From positions 1 through 23,064 of the forward strand of contig CAJGBR010000021.1 in assembly GCA_904501625.1 (NCBI GenBank): a stretch of 23,064 nucleotides of DNA. The letters are read 5' to 3'. The stretch's first letter is position 1. The number at the start of each line of letters is the position of its first letter. The stretch is from an uncultured Rikenellaceae bacterium (GTDB lineage Bacteria > Bacteroidota > Bacteroidia > Bacteroidales > Rikenellaceae). The notes beneath the pieces are model-generated. The model ran no database searches and was not told where the DNA came from. It saw only the letters and a list, made by a program, of their open reading frames with translations. The position numbers were made by a program, and so were the translations under genes. This document shows positions 8,326 through 15,842 of the stretch, one piece after another.

Positions 8326-9660
8326 CTACTTGAACAACTTAATGATATCGTTACCATTAGCATAGACCATCAACAACAACAGCACTGCCAATCCAAACAT
8401 CTGGGCATATTCCATAAACTTGTCACTCGGTTTGCGACGAGTCACCACCTCATAGAGCAGAAACATTACGTGACCGCCATCAAGTGCTGGAATAGGCAGA
8501 ATATTCATTACAGCTAGAATTATTGAGAGAAATGCTGTTGTATGCCAGAATGAGATCCAATCCCAATAGCCCGGGAATACTTTAGCAATCGAAATAAACC
8601 CGCCAAGCGACTTGTATGCTTTGAGGTCTTTATCAAATAATAATTTTATCTGATTCCAATAACCGGCAATCTCCTGTCCTGCACGGGTGACACCCACTCC
8701 CACAGCCTGAATCAGATTATATTTTTTTGTACTCACACTCAGAAATGCACCTGCTCCGTATGGGTAGATTCCAAGTGTTCCCTCTGCCGAAACCGTAGCC
8801 TCAATCTCTGTCGGCACCATCACACCTTCAGCATTACGCATAACTGTCAATGTCAATGTTTCGTTTTTTGCCTGTTTGAATCGTGATACAAACTGATCAA
8901 AGAATTGGACAGATTCTCCATTAACTGCAATCAATGAGTCGCCAACCTGCAACCCTGCTGCTGCAGCCGGGCTACCCTCTGCAATTCCACCGATAACAAA
9001 AGGTATTCGGGCATCAAACATTCGGCCTTTGAGCATTGACTCGAAATCTTTACCTTCAATATAAACGGTTGCCTTTTCCCCGTTGCGATCCACTTCGACA
9101 TATTTGGCTTTATTCAGTATTATATCGAGTGCAATTTTTGCGTATGAAGTTTGATTATCAACAGGATTACCTTCAATTGAGATAATCTTGTCGCCATTCT
9201 CGAATCCTAGAGCCAAAGCAGACTCCTCGAACATATAACCGTAAGTCACATCTTTCGGTGCAATATATTGTTCTCCATACGAATAACTCAGACCAATATA
9301 TATCACTATTGCAAGAATGACATTCATTAAAACACCACCAACCATAATCATCAGTCTTTGCCAAGCTGGTTTTGATCTAAACTCCCAGGGTTGTGGTTCA
9401 GCCTTCATCTGCTCGACATCCATTGATTCATCAATCATACCCGAAATCTTCACATATCCGCCAAGTGGCAACCAACCAATTCCATACTCGGTCTCTCCCT
9501 TTTTGAATTTGAACAACGAAAACCACGGATTAAAAAACATATAGAATTTCTCAACTCTTGTCTTAAAGAGTTTGGCGAGCAAAAAGTGACCAAACTCGTG
9601 AATGAGGACAAGCAGCGATAAACTTGCAAGAAATTGTAATACTCTAATTAATACCTCCAT
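8326..9660 (-). CDS. rseP: Site-2 intramembrane zinc protease RseP
   Basis: A 444-residue inner-membrane M50 metalloprotease. In other bacteria it makes the second, intramembrane cut in anti-sigma factors and clears remnant signal peptides. The zinc motif H21-E-F-G-H25 lies in the first membrane segment. The third zinc ligand is D394 in the LDGGH motif (393-397) of a later segment. Two PDZ-like periplasmic domains are visible, one about 135-200 (LGFENGDKIISIEG) and one about 207-290 (AAAAGLQVGDSLIAVNGE). A hydrophobic C-terminal helix (about 418-435) completes the fold. Length is close to E. coli RseP (450). It is the last gene of the leftward run, 12 nt after dxr. No RseA-like substrate is encoded in the window. 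Confidence 0.95.
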   Translation of the reverse strand: MEVLIRVLQFLASLSLLVLIHEFGHFLLAKLFKTRVEKFYMFFNPWFSLFKFKKGETEYGIGWLPLGGYVKISGMIDESMDVEQMKAEPQPWEFRSKPAWQRLMIMVGGVLMNVILAIVIYIGLSYSYGEQYIAPKDVTYGYMFEESALALGFENGDKIISIEGNPVDNQTSYAKIALDIILNKAKYVEVDRNGEKATVYIEGKDFESMLKGRMFDARIPFVIGGIAEGSPAAAAGLQVGDSLIAVNGESVQFFDQFVSRFKQAKNETLTLTVMRNAEGVMVPTEIEATVSAEGTLGIYPYGAGAFLSVSTKKYNLIQAVGVGVTRAGQEIAGYWNQIKLLFDKDLKAYKSLGGFISIAKVFPGYWDWISFWHTTAFLSIILAVMNILPIPALDGGHVMFLLYEVVTRRKPSDKFMEYAQMFGLAVLLLLMVYANGNDIIKLFK

Positions 9661-9672
9661 AAAATGTTATAA

Positions 9673-10833
9673 TTAAAATTTTGACACTAATATCTGTTGG
9701 GCAATTGCTCTGGTCTGAGCATCTGTTTCCTCATAGTTTTCAAGTGTCGGTTTGGCAATGAAGTCGACATTTTCTAGACACTCTTCAATCAGATTACTCA
9801 TTTCAACGAATCCGATTTTACGTTCCAGGAATGCGTGTACAGCCACTTCGTTTGCAGCATTCAGAATACAAGGCACATTGCCGCCCTTTTCGAGAGCTGC
9901 ATAAGCTAACGCCAAATTGCGAAACTTTTTAAGATCGGCCTCTATAAAGTTGAACACCCCTCCTGAAGATATGAAATCGTATCGTTCTGTATTTATATTC
10001 AACCTTTCGGGGAATGACAAGGCATATTGAATCGGAATTCTCATATCCGGAGTTCCCAACTGAGCCTTGATTGCACCGTCACAGAACTGCACCATCGAGT
10101 GAATAACCGATTGAGGATGAACAACAACATCAATCTGTTCGCGTTTCAATCCAAATAACCAGCGGGCTTCTATCACCTCGAACCCTTTGTTCATCATTGT
10201 TGCCGAGTCGATTGTAACCTTTGCACCCATACTCCAATTTGGGTGTTTCAGTGCTTGCTCAACCGTAACATCTTTGAGTTTACGTGTCGGAGTATGCAGA
10301 AATGGGCCTCCCGACGCAGTCAGAATTATCTTCTCGATAGGCGAACATTCTCCTACCAGACACTGAAATATTGCCGAATGTTCCGAATCAACCGGCACTA
10401 TCGAAGCATTATATTTCATTGACTCGGCAATTACAATTTCGCCAGCCACCACCAATGTCTCTTTGTTGGCCAGAGCTATTTTTTTCCCTGCACGAATAGC
10501 ACTCAACGTGGGTTGCAGTCCGCTATATCCGACCAGAGCCGACATTACGGTATCCACATTATCAGCCGATACGACCTGACACAGGGCATCACTTCCCGCA
10601 TAAACCTTCACGGGAAAACGTTCGAGTGCCTTCTTCACGTGTGTGTAGTAAGCCTCGTTAGCGATGACTACACTATCAGGGTGGTATTCCATTGCCTGAG
10701 TCACAAGCAGTTCCCAATTGTTATTGGCCGTAATCGTTTTAACCTCGAACAAATCTTTATTTGCCCTGATTACCTCCAAAGTCTGTCGTCCGATCGAACC
10801 GGTTGAGCCCAATATTGCGATGCGTTGTTTCAT
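9673..10833 (-). CDS. dxr: 1-deoxy-D-xylulose 5-phosphate reductoisomerase
   Basis: A 386-residue enzyme of the non-mevalonate isoprenoid pathway, converting DXP to MEP with NADPH. Seen: the N-terminal nucleotide-binding signature GSTGSIGRQTLEVI (9-22), ALANKETLVVAGE, the metal-binding D-S-E of VPVDSEHSAIFQCL, the SGGPF loop, and the MNKGFEVIEA segment. Length is normal for the family (about 380-400). Its ATG shares one base with the stop of the upstream LytM-like gene (TAATG), so translation of the two is probably coupled. The pairing of dxr with rseP (12 nt gap) is common in bacteria. Confidence 0.96.
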   Translation of the reverse strand: MKQRIAILGSTGSIGRQTLEVIRANKDLFEVKTITANNNWELLVTQAMEYHPDSVVIANEAYYTHVKKALERFPVKVYAGSDALCQVVSADNVDTVMSALVGYSGLQPTLSAIRAGKKIALANKETLVVAGEIVIAESMKYNASIVPVDSEHSAIFQCLVGECSPIEKIILTASGGPFLHTPTRKLKDVTVEQALKHPNWSMGAKVTIDSATMMNKGFEVIEARWLFGLKREQIDVVVHPQSVIHSMVQFCDGAIKAQLGTPDMRIPIQYALSFPERLNINTERYDFISSGGVFNFIEADLKKFRNLALAYAALEKGGNVPCILNAANEVAVHAFLERKIGFVEMSNLIEECLENVDFIAKPTLENYEETDAQTRAIAQQILVSKF

Positions 10834-11687
10834 TACTCAAAAGTCACATAATTTTCCGGATTTACCGGAGTTCCATTATACCATAACTCGAATCTGAATA
10901 TTCCGGGTTTCTCAGAGGAGTGTTTTGCAACTCCCGTATAGCCAAGAACATCCCCAGCTTTGACTTTATCTCCCGACTGCTTATGCAGAGGAGAGTAGTG
11001 TTTATACACTGATATGTAATTATCAGAGTGTTGAATATAAAGCAAATAACCCTTTTCGGGATCCCAAGTTGAGAGGACTACCGTTCCGTCATTCACCACA
11101 CATATTGCCTGATCAGGCAGAGGTTGAACCTCTACACTATAAATCTTATTCTCGGGATTGAACTTCTTGACTACCACACCTTTTGTCGGAGCCGTAAATC
11201 TTATTTGTCGAGATTTTTTAGCTTCTTGTTCATTCAATTTGTAGATACTTTCCAACTCCATCTGGCGACGCAGAATTGAGTCCTCTGCAAGACGTTCAAT
11301 ACTATCACTCTTAAGATTGAGTGTCGAATCACCCACCATTGAGGCAAGAGTCTGCGGAGTTCGTCCCTCTAAAATCGTCGAAAGGTTATCATAATAAACC
11401 TGCCACATCTCAAGACGCTTGTTCATTGAATCAAGTTTCTCGATATTGATCAGCAGTTCGTTACGAGATTTATTGCCATAATAACCTGGAATCAGATCCA
11501 AAACCGAGGTAAACATCGCCAAGGCGGCTACCCCAATCAACATCAGAATCGCAGTTGATAAGAGTGTCATTATGACATTTAACGGACTTATCATTATATA
11601 CCACAACTCTTTGTTGGTTCGGGGATTGCTTATTGACAGGCGTTGTTTCCTGAATAAGTTTGAAATCAGATTTTTCAGGCGTTTCAT
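10833..11687 (-). CDS. Membrane-anchored LytM/M23-domain protein, apparently catalytically dead
   Basis: A 284-residue protein with a cytoplasmic N-terminus (1-35, basic), one membrane segment (about 36-62), a helical, probably coiled-coil stretch (about 75-160) and a C-terminal LytM/peptidase M23 domain (about 167-282). The domain shows the usual sequence of landmarks: G-V-V, DGTVV (200-204), YIQHSDNYISVYKHYS (217-232), the G-D-K-V-K-A-G-D-V-L-G run (239-249), and FELW (266-269). However, the zinc ligands are absent: where active enzymes have HxxxD there is YSVEV, and where they have HLHFE there is IFRFE (263-267). This resembles LytM factors such as EnvC and NlpD, which activate amidases rather than cut peptidoglycan. 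Coupled to dxr by a 1-nt overlap. The specific partner is unknown. Confidence 0.8.
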   Translation of the reverse strand: MKRLKNLISNLFRKQRLSISNPRTNKELWYIMISPLNVIMTLLSTAILMLIGVAALAMFTSVLDLIPGYYGNKSRNELLINIEKLDSMNKRLEMWQVYYDNLSTILEGRTPQTLASMVGDSTLNLKSDSIERLAEDSILRRQMELESIYKLNEQEAKKSRQIRFTAPTKGVVVKKFNPENKIYSVEVQPLPDQAICVVNDGTVVLSTWDPEKGYLLYIQHSDNYISVYKHYSPLHKQSGDKVKAGDVLGYTGVAKHSSEKPGIFRFELWYNGTPVNPENYVTFE

Positions 11688-11700
11688 TCTCTATTACACT

Positions 11701-12810
11701 TTAGAGTTTTTTTGCTATATTATTGAAGTAGATATTCAAAAGTTGATGAGCTGCAACAAACGAACTCAACTGACCATCAAGAACCTTTTTCTCGAAATCG
11801 GGCAACTGGTTTTCGATTGCCGGAAGTCTATAGAAACTCTCCTTAAGAGCTTCATTGACAGTTTGGAACATCCAATACTTATCTTGATTGTTTCTATTCG
11901 ATTTGAAATAGCCCTCTTTTTTCGTAAATGCCAAAAAGTCTTCCACTCCACTCCACAGATCTGTAAGACCTTTTTTCTCCACAGACGAACAGGTATACAC
12001 CCTCGGTCGCCAACCTGATTCGGGTGTCGGGAAGAGATTCAATGCATTGACAAACTGAGTTTTGGCAAGTTCAGCTCTCAGTATATTATTTCCGTCAGCT
12101 TTTGTTATGGCAACCAAATCGGCCATCTCCATTATACCTCGCTTTATACCCTGCAATTCGTCGCCTGCTCCGGCAATCTGCAACAACATAAACATATCCA
12201 CCATCGAATGGACTGCTGTTTCCGATTGACCTACACCGACAGTCTCAATGAAAATCACATCAAAACCTGCAGCCTCACACAGAATAACCGATTCGCGTGT
12301 TTTGCGGGCAACTCCACCCAAGGACCCTGCCGACGGCGAAGGACGGATAAATGCATCTTTGTTATGCACCAAAGTCTCCATTCGGGTTTTATCACCGAGA
12401 ATCGAACCGCCACTACGTTCCGAACTCGGGTCAATGGCGAGTACTGCGAGTTTGTGACCTAGATTGATTACCATCTCACCGATTGCCTCGATGAATGTAG
12501 ACTTGCCGGCACCGGGAACTCCCGTAATACCTATTCGGATTGATCGTCCTGCATATGGCAAACAACGTTCGATAATCTCCTGAGCCTGTGCGTAATGTTC
12601 AGGTTTCAGACTCTCCACCAATGTAATGGCCTTACTCAGTATAGTGATATTCTGAGAAAGTATTCCGTCAACGTACTCATCAGTAGTGAGTTCGCGACGT
12701 TTAACACGTTTCCAATTAGGATTAACCGACGGAGGTTGTTGAACTCCCTGATTTACGATTAATGCACTATCTTCGTGTTCAGCTCTATGTTGATCTTCGT
12801 AGTGTTCCAT
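11701..12810 (-). CDS. meaB: Methylmalonyl-CoA mutase-associated G3E GTPase MeaB (ArgK family)
   Basis: A 369-residue P-loop GTPase. In the family it gates cobalamin loading of methylmalonyl-CoA mutase and protects it from inactivation. Motifs: Walker A GVPGAGKS (97-104), the DPSSERSGGSILGDKTRM switch region (128-144; SILGDKTRM is hallmark), ETVGVGQSE (189-197), and the base-specificity motif TKAD (236-239). A helical C-terminal dimerisation arm ends the protein. I chose the ATG at 12810, not an upstream in-frame ATG at 12921 that would put 92 nt inside thiH; the chosen start leaves a 19-nt gap after thiH. The first 40 residues are a polar N-terminal extension relative to shorter MeaB proteins. 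The mutase genes themselves are not in the window. Confidence 0.92.
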   Translation of the reverse strand: MEHYEDQHRAEHEDSALIVNQGVQQPPSVNPNWKRVKRRELTTDEYVDGILSQNITILSKAITLVESLKPEHYAQAQEIIERCLPYAGRSIRIGITGVPGAGKSTFIEAIGEMVINLGHKLAVLAIDPSSERSGGSILGDKTRMETLVHNKDAFIRPSPSAGSLGGVARKTRESVILCEAAGFDVIFIETVGVGQSETAVHSMVDMFMLLQIAGAGDELQGIKRGIMEMADLVAITKADGNNILRAELAKTQFVNALNLFPTPESGWRPRVYTCSSVEKKGLTDLWSGVEDFLAFTKKEGYFKSNRNNQDKYWMFQTVNEALKESFYRLPAIENQLPDFEKKVLDGQLSSFVAAHQLLNIYFNNIAKKL

Positions 12811-12829
12811 TTGTTTCGTGATTTGGGTT

Positions 12830-13951
12830 TTAGTTAAAGAAGAAGTCCCAATCTTTCCATATCGGATCGAATCCTTTTTCTCGAATTGCCTGACAGACCT
12901 CTCTCGGAGAACGGTCATCATTTATGGCAAATTGTTCAAGTTCTTCATTGGGGTGAGCATATCCACCGGGATCTGTTTTTGATCCTGCACTGACAGATGT
13001 TACACCAAAGGGCATAATTTTGTCACGATACTCACGGCTTTCTCTTGTTGATAGGTTCAACTCGAGGTCCTCACTCAGCAGTCGGTATGAACAGATAATC
13101 TGCAAGAATTCCCTGTCCGTAGTCGGGTAATTCGGCTGGAATGCATCTGCCGATTCGTGAGGTCTGAGTCGTGGAAATGATATTGAGACTTTGGTTCTCC
13201 AATATTTTTTTTCGATATATCGTGCGTGTAGGGCTGTAAAATAGGCTTCTGTTCGCCAATCTTCGAGTCCGATAAGGTTTCCTATACCTACTTTGGCTAC
13301 ACCTGCACGGCAGACTCTATCCGGAGTCTCCAAGCGATAGCGATAGTTACTCTTTTTACCCGAGAGGTGATACACCGGATATCGTTCCTCATTGTAAGTT
13401 TCTTGGTATACGGCTACGGCGTGCAGTCCCAAAGGTCTGAGGTATTCATATTCTTCCTGTTCGAGAGGTTGCACCTCAATGGATACTTGCGAAAAATAAT
13501 CCTTCATTATCTGAATTGCACGACCAAGATATTTGACATCTGCCTTTACAGGATCTTCTCCTGTTACCAGCAATATATGTTGGAACGGATCTTTACATAT
13601 AACCTCAGCCTCTTCTCTGATTTGCTCTTCATTGAGCACAGTACGACGAATATGATTACGACAATTGAATCCGCAATAAATACATCTGTTCGTACACCAA
13701 TTTGACAGATACATCGGAACATACAACTGCATAGTGTTACCGAATCGACGGCGAGTGGTAAGGTAACTCTTTTCTGCCATTTGTTCAAGATAGGCACTCG
13801 CAGCAGGTGATACTAATGCTGCGAAATCGTCCATCGTAATACGTTCTTTCTTCAACGCCCTCTCAACATCATCTTCAGTCCTTGAGTAGATGAAATCTCT
13901 CACTTCATTCCACTTCAAGGCGTGAGCAATATCATAAAAAGTTTGTTCCAT
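12830..13951 (-). CDS. thiH: 2-iminoacetate synthase ThiH
   Basis: A 373-residue radical-SAM enzyme that cleaves tyrosine to give dehydroglycine (2-iminoacetate) and p-cresol, supplying the glycine-derived part of the thiamin thiazole. The [4Fe-4S] motif CTNRCIYC (C86, C90, C93) is followed by GFNC. The biotin/thiamin-synthase-associated C-terminal part has SISFPRLRPHE (about 258-268) and GVTSVSAGSKTDPGGYAHP residues (about 319-337). Length matches ThiH (about 370-380). Use of ThiH rather than the oxygen-dependent ThiO fits an anaerobe. It starts 2 nt after thiG, so the two are surely co-expressed. Its other partners (thiS, thiF, thiC, thiE) are not in the window. Confidence 0.95.
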   Translation of the reverse strand: MEQTFYDIAHALKWNEVRDFIYSRTEDDVERALKKERITMDDFAALVSPAASAYLEQMAEKSYLTTRRRFGNTMQLYVPMYLSNWCTNRCIYCGFNCRNHIRRTVLNEEQIREEAEVICKDPFQHILLVTGEDPVKADVKYLGRAIQIMKDYFSQVSIEVQPLEQEEYEYLRPLGLHAVAVYQETYNEERYPVYHLSGKKSNYRYRLETPDRVCRAGVAKVGIGNLIGLEDWRTEAYFTALHARYIEKKYWRTKVSISFPRLRPHESADAFQPNYPTTDREFLQIICSYRLLSEDLELNLSTRESREYRDKIMPFGVTSVSAGSKTDPGGYAHPNEELEQFAINDDRSPREVCQAIREKGFDPIWKDWDFFFN

Positions 13952-13953
13952 CG

Positions 13954-14736
13954 TTACAACGATTTGATATCATTGAGGAATGAGAGCATCGGACTTGTTG
14001 CTGTTGCACGATCATTTTTCGGAGCAAGTTTTGCTTCATAAGCCATACGACCTGCTTCTACTGCCATTTTGAATGCTTTGGCCATAGCCACAGGATCCTG
14101 TGCATCAGCTATTGCTGTATTAACCAATACGGCATCGGCACCAAGTTCCATTGCACGAGCTGCATCAGATGGTGCTCCGATACCGGCATCAACAACAACC
14201 GGCAGGTTGCTCTGCTCGATGATTATTCTCAAAAATTCTTCTGTCAACAGTCCCTTATTCGAGCCGATTGGTGCTCCGAGTGGCATCACACACGCTGCAC
14301 CCACCTCTTCCAGACGTTTGCACAATACCGGATCTGCGTGAATATATGGCATCACATTGAATCCATCTTTAGCCAGCTGCTCACAGGCATTCAATGTTTC
14401 TATGGGATCTGGCAAAAGATAGTGCGGATCGGGGTGAATTTCAAGTTTAATCCAATTTGTTCCGAGAGCCTCACGTGCAAGTTGTGCTGCAAAGACTGCC
14501 TCTTTTGCAGTTCGTACACCTGAAGTATTGGGCAGTAATGAAGCTCCTGTTTTGAGGATATGTTTCAACATATCGTCAGATTGGTCATTTATATCCACTC
14601 TTTTAAGGGCTACGGTTATCAATTGACTTCCGCTGGCTTCGAGTGCTTGGAACATCGTTTCATTCGAGGAAAATTTCCCTGTTCCGGTAAAGAGTCGCGA
14701 TGTAAACTCTTTATCTCTGATCTTCAAAGGTTTCAT
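13954..14736 (-). CDS. thiG: Thiazole synthase ThiG
   Basis: A 260-residue TIM-barrel enzyme that joins DXP, sulfur from ThiS-thiocarboxylate and dehydroglycine to make the thiazole of thiamin. Seen: FTGTGKF (16-22), TVALKRVD (41-48), LLPNTSGV (67-74), the Schiff-base lysine K97 in IKLEIHPDP, the VMPLGAPIGS loop, and VVVDAGIGAPSDAARAMELG in the phosphate-binding part. The first ATG (14736) gives a length normal for the family; an in-frame TTG at 14757 would add seven residues and is not needed. The gap to obgE upstream is 27 nt, too short for a TPP riboswitch, so this copy appears to be expressed with the obgE run rather than under classical thiamin control. Confidence 0.94.
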   Translation of the reverse strand: MKPLKIRDKEFTSRLFTGTGKFSSNETMFQALEASGSQLITVALKRVDINDQSDDMLKHILKTGASLLPNTSGVRTAKEAVFAAQLAREALGTNWIKLEIHPDPHYLLPDPIETLNACEQLAKDGFNVMPYIHADPVLCKRLEEVGAACVMPLGAPIGSNKGLLTEEFLRIIIEQSNLPVVVDAGIGAPSDAARAMELGADAVLVNTAIADAQDPVAMAKAFKMAVEAGRMAYEAKLAPKNDRATATSPMLSFLNDIKSL

Positions 14737-14763
14737 TCGCACAATTATATTTTTCAACCAACT

Positions 14764-15756
14764 TTATTCATTCAATAGTCTCCACAACATATCTTTCAGT
14801 TGACTAACATTATATCCAGATACTGACGATATGAATACGTGTGGCAACTCTTTGGGCACTTCGCGTTTCATTTGCTCAATCATCTCCTCATCGAGCATAT
14901 CCGATTTCGTAATGGCGAGTACTCGCTGTTTGTCCAGCAGTTCAGGATTATAGAGTCGCAGTTCATTGAGTAAAACTTCATAGTCAGCAGCTATATCCAT
15001 TGAGTCGGCAGGAATCATAAACAACAACAACGAGTTGCGTTCAATATGTCTCAGGAATCGGTGTCCGATACCGCGACCTTCGTGAGCCCCCTCGATTATT
15101 CCAGGAATGTCCGCCATCACGAATGAACGTCCATCACGAACCGAAACGATTCCGAGGTTAGGCTCAAGAGTTGTGAAGGCATAGTCTGCAATCTTTGGTT
15201 TTGCTGCCGAAACCACAGAGAGCAATGTTGACTTTCCGGCATTAGGAAATCCGACCAATCCCACATCAGCCAGAACTTTGAGTTCCAAAACATACCAACC
15301 TTCTTTGCGAGGTTGTCCCGGAGTCGCGTAACGTGGAGCCTGATTTGTAGCTGTTCTGAAATGCCAATTACCCAATCCCGGACGGCCACCTTCAAGCAGC
15401 ACCAATTCTTGACCATCTTCAGTAACTTCGCCAACAATTTCACCCGATTCAACATCTCGGGCTACGGTACCCAGCGGCACCTCAATGATAATGCTTTGCC
15501 CGTCACGGCCGGTGCAACGAGCACCACTACCACACTGACCATCTTCAGCAAAGTGGTGACGTTTGTATTTTAAATGCAACAGGGTCCAGAATTGAGAATT
15601 ACCCTTTAGGATAATACTGCCACCCCAACCGCCGTCGCCACCATCGGGGCCTCCGAATTCGACGAATTTCTCACGTCTGAAGTGCATTGAGCCGTTTCCA
15701 CCAGCTCCAGAACGACAGAAAATCTTTACGTAATCCACAAAATTCGAACCTGCCAT
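14764..15756 (-). CDS. obgE: Ribosome-associated GTPase Obg (CgtA)
   Basis: A 330-residue essential GTPase linked to 50S assembly and the stringent response. The glycine-rich Obg fold (1-158) contains GAGGNGSMHFRREKF (17-31) and the glycine-rich GPDGGDGGWGG stretch (36-46). The G domain (about 159-328) has the P-loop GFPNAGKS (169-176), the switch region with FTTLEPNLG (194-202), G3 DIPGIIEGAHEGRGIG (216-231) and TKSD as G4. It lacks the variable OCT tail of some Firmicutes Obg proteins. It is the first gene of the leftward seven-gene run, about 67 nt downstream of a TACCTTTG element. Confidence 0.96.
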   Translation of the reverse strand: MAGSNFVDYVKIFCRSGAGGNGSMHFRREKFVEFGGPDGGDGGWGGSIILKGNSQFWTLLHLKYKRHHFAEDGQCGSGARCTGRDGQSIIIEVPLGTVARDVESGEIVGEVTEDGQELVLLEGGRPGLGNWHFRTATNQAPRYATPGQPRKEGWYVLELKVLADVGLVGFPNAGKSTLLSVVSAAKPKIADYAFTTLEPNLGIVSVRDGRSFVMADIPGIIEGAHEGRGIGHRFLRHIERNSLLLFMIPADSMDIAADYEVLLNELRLYNPELLDKQRVLAITKSDMLDEEMIEQMKREVPKELPHVFISSVSGYNVSQLKDMLWRLLNE

Positions 15757-15808
15757 ATTATTTTTAAATTTATCTTAATTTTTATTAACGTTTTATCACG
15801 CAAAAAAG

Positions 15809-15816
15809 TACCTTTG
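15809..15816 (+). promoter_or_regulatory. -7 promoter element for the nuclease-maf unit
   Basis: TACCTTTG on the plus strand, 26 nt upstream of the nuclease ATG. It lies within 8 nt of the oppositely oriented obgE element, so the two promoters overlap. Confidence 0.62.
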
Positions 15817-15823
15817 CAAGGTA

Positions 15824-15831
15824 CAAAGGTA
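15824..15831 (-). promoter_or_regulatory. -7 promoter element for the obgE-rseP run
   Basis: Reads TACCTTTG on the minus strand, 67 nt upstream of the obgE ATG. Its -33 region would fall on the first codons of the divergent nuclease gene. It is the only strong -7 match upstream of the seven-gene run. Confidence 0.6.
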
Positions 15832-15842
15832 GTAAGTTTTTT

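Noticed and set aside
12811..12921. A longer meaB start at 12921 adding 37 residues
   Set aside because: It would place 92 nt within the 3' end of thiH, and the added residues do not resemble MeaB. The ATG at 12810 leaves a normal intergenic gap.
14737..14757. A TTG start for thiG at 14757
   Set aside because: The ATG at 14736 gives the usual ThiG N-terminus and length; the seven extra residues have no family support.
14737..14763. A possible TPP riboswitch before thiG
   Set aside because: The gap to obgE is only 27 nt and carries no thi-box sequence.
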